From Lachnospiraceae bacterium FE2018 (GTDB taxonomy: Bacteria; Bacillota; Clostridia; Lachnospirales; Lachnospiraceae), in NCBI GenBank assembly GCA_000702845.1, contig JNKK01000002.1:1-64000 (forward strand): a DNA stretch of 64,000 nt, in the 5' to 3' direction. Position 1 is the first letter of the stretch, and each line of letters opens with the position of its first letter. The notes under the pieces are model-generated. The model did no database searches. It had not been told where the DNA came from and saw nothing but the letters and a program-made list of their open reading frames with translations. Positions 62,694 through 64,000 of the stretch are shown here, piece by piece. The position numbers were made by a program, and so were the translations under genes.

Positions 62694-62709
62694 ATATCAA
62701 TTTAATATA
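62694..62709 (+). promoter_or_regulatory. AT-rich motif upstream of the carA promoter
   Basis: ATATCAATTTAATATA, one base different from the motif at 60363-60378, lies 16 bases before the carA -35 box. Confidence 0.35.
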
Positions 62710-62725
62710 ACAGAGGATTCAGATA

Positions 62726-62754
62726 TTTACATTGGGTCTGATATGCGCTAAAAT
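62726..62754 (+). promoter_or_regulatory. SigA-type promoter of carA
   Basis: TTTACA (62726-62731), a 17-base spacer and TAAAAT (62749-62754). The strand and spacing fit the following leader hairpin. Confidence 0.7.
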
Positions 62755-62779
62755 CGTTAAGAAATACAGAAGAAACGAT

Positions 62780-62825
62780 AGAGGTGGCAAAGGGGTCAGT
62801 TTTGATCTATTTGTCACCTCTTTTT
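62780..62825 (+). terminator. leader hairpin-terminator of carA
   Basis: AGAGGTGGCAAA (62780-62791) pairs with TTTGTCACCTCT (62810-62821), with a T-run to 62825. An inner GGTCA/TGATC stem adds to it. It stands between promoter and start codon, about 20 bases from the predicted transcription start, like the other nitrogen leaders. Confidence 0.8.
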
Positions 62826-62842
62826 GTATATGGAGAATCATT

Positions 62843-64000
62843 ATGGATGCCTTTTTAATACTTGCAGACGGAACAACATACCGGGGAAATGCGGTCGGTG
62901 CCGTGAAGGAAGTGATCTCGGAAGTGGTTTTTAATACGTCGATGACAGGGTATCTGGAAGTCCTGACAGATCCTTCCTATGCGGGACAGGCAGTGACGAT
63001 GACTTATCCGCTGATCGGAAACTACGGAATCTGCCGGGCGGACATGGAATCATACAGAGCCTGGCCGGACGCATTTCTGGTAAGGGAGCTGGCGCAGATT
63101 CCGGGAAACTGGCGTTCGGAAAACACCATTCAGAATTTCCTGCGGCAGCAGGGGATTCCGGGAATCGCCGGACTGGATACGCGCGCGCTGACACGGCATC
63201 TGCGCAGAAGCGGCACGATGAACGGCTGCATCACGACGAAACAATACGCCGGGGATGAAAAAGAACAACTGCTGGAACAGATTCGCAGCTACTCCGTCCG
63301 CGGTGCCGTGAAGAAGACGACAGCTGTATCAATTTCTTCTTATGATCCGGAGACGGATCTGCGGATGCAGGAGAAATCCCGGTTTGCGGAACATGCCGGG
63401 CGGAAAACAGAAAAGGAGCTGCGCGGCAGAGAAAACTACCATGTCGCCCTGCTGGATGTCGGTGCAAAGCGAAGCATTCAGAAAGCGCTGCTGAAACTGG
63501 GGTGCCATGTAACGGTCTATCCGTCCGGTACGGCACCGGAACGGATTCTTGCCGACAAGCCTGACGGAATCCTGATATCGAACGGACCCGGCGATCCGAA
63601 GGAGGATCCGGAACTGATCCGGAATGTCCGGGTGCTCGGGGACTCCGGCGTACCGGTTTTTGCAATCTGTCTCGGCCACCAGCTGATGGCGCTTGCCATG
63701 GGTGGTGATACATTCCGTCTGAAATACGGTCATCGCGGCGGGAATCATCCGGTGAAGGATCTGGAGACGGGGCGTGTCTATATTACCGCACAGAATCACG
63801 GTTATGCCGTAAATCCGGACAGCATGGATCCGGCTGTCGCCGTGGAAGCTTTCCGCAATGTCAATGACGGCACAAACGAGGGCTGGCGGTATCTTGGCAG
63901 GCCGGTTATGACAGTACAGTTTCATCCGGAGGCAAGTCCCGGACCGTGTGATTCCGGATATCTGTTTCAGAAGTTTTTCGAAATGATGGAGGAGCATCAT
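62843..64000 (+). CDS. carA: carbamoyl-phosphate synthase small subunit (runs off the window)
   Basis: The frame is open for 386 codons to the window edge, with no stop. It is the glutaminase subunit that feeds ammonia to CarB for arginine and pyrimidine synthesis. It starts MDAFLILADGTTYRGNAVG, and has TGYLEVLTDPSYAGQ. The class I glutaminase triad is complete: Cys in AICLGHQLMAL, and His and Glu in VQFHPEASPGP. The ribosome-binding site is TGGAGA before ATG 62843. Only the last few residues and the stop are expected beyond the window; carB probably follows. Confidence 0.96.
   Translation, partial: MDAFLILADGTTYRGNAVGAVKEVISEVVFNTSMTGYLEVLTDPSYAGQAVTMTYPLIGNYGICRADMESYRAWPDAFLVRELAQIPGNWRSENTIQNFLRQQGIPGIAGLDTRALTRHLRRSGTMNGCITTKQYAGDEKEQLLEQIRSYSVRGAVKKTTAVSISSYDPETDLRMQEKSRFAEHAGRKTEKELRGRENYHVALLDVGAKRSIQKALLKLGCHVTVYPSGTAPERILADKPDGILISNGPGDPKEDPELIRNVRVLGDSGVPVFAICLGHQLMALAMGGDTFRLKYGHRGGNHPVKDLETGRVYITAQNHGYAVNPDSMDPAVAVEAFRNVNDGTNEGWRYLGRPVMTVQFHPEASPGPCDSGYLFQKFFEMMEEHH

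Overview
The window looks like the chromosome of an anaerobic, Gram-positive Clostridia species, most likely a gut Lachnospiraceae (Bacillota). The evidence is strong Shine-Dalgarno sites, SigA-type promoters, many lipoproteins behind lipobox signals, class III glutamine synthetase, the cobalt-early CbiK/CbiL corrinoid route, Uma2 proteins, and large FIVAR/leucine-rich surface proteins. No species call is possible from the sequence alone.

Layout. Bases 1-931 hold the 3' end of a 23S rRNA and six tRNA genes (Asp, Val, Tyr, Thr, initiator Met, Phe), with no 5S gene between them. A MarR regulator and a two-component system follow (1007-3905). From 4009 to 31332 lies a long plus-strand tetrapyrrole/corrinoid region built as three transcription units. 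Each unit opens with a SigA promoter and a cobalamin riboswitch (aptamers near 4093, 12594 and 20480). Unit 1 encodes a 1469-residue exported multidomain protein, a binding lipoprotein, and a FecCD/BtuC permease with its ATPase. Unit 2 encodes a 1660-residue exported protein with an FMN-binding domain; three tandem Uma2 genes sit behind it. Unit 3 encodes a lipoprotein version of the cobaltochelatase CbiK, two small surface proteins, CbiL, an ABC-2 transporter, a CobA-HemD fusion, a precorrin-2 dehydrogenase, BioY, and a second binding lipoprotein. Two recurring exported domain types, called A and B here, run through at least five of these proteins.

Bases 31337-39122 hold two paralogous methyltransferases, an M14-type deacylase and a five-gene nickel/peptide-type ABC transporter. 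These may supply cobalt or nickel, possibly as a chelate. A HemC-CbiK fusion follows (39237-40964). Together the encoded enzymes cover porphobilinogen to cobalt-factor III: HemC, HemD, CobA, dehydrogenase, CbiK, CbiL.

Bases 41051-44547 (minus strand) encode a signalling set: a SpoIIE-type phosphatase fused to an RsbW-like kinase domain, a STAS domain fused to an aminoglycoside-phosphotransferase-like kinase, and a MESH1-like HD alarmone hydrolase. A decayed region with a Uma2 remnant, a flavodoxin and its terminator come next.

Bases 45925-64000 are a nitrogen-assimilation region: asnB, a PPDK-N-type protein, glutamine synthetase III, both glutamate synthase subunits, purF, an ammonium transporter fused to a PII domain, and the start of carA. 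Four of its transcription units (PPDK-N/asnB, glnN, amt and carA) share one layout: a SigA promoter with a 17-base spacer, then within about 8-20 bases of the predicted start an intrinsic-terminator-like hairpin, then the gene. This suggests common control by attenuation.

The most interesting candidates are the cobalamin-riboswitch-controlled surface capture/chelatase system and the shared nitrogen leader RNAs.
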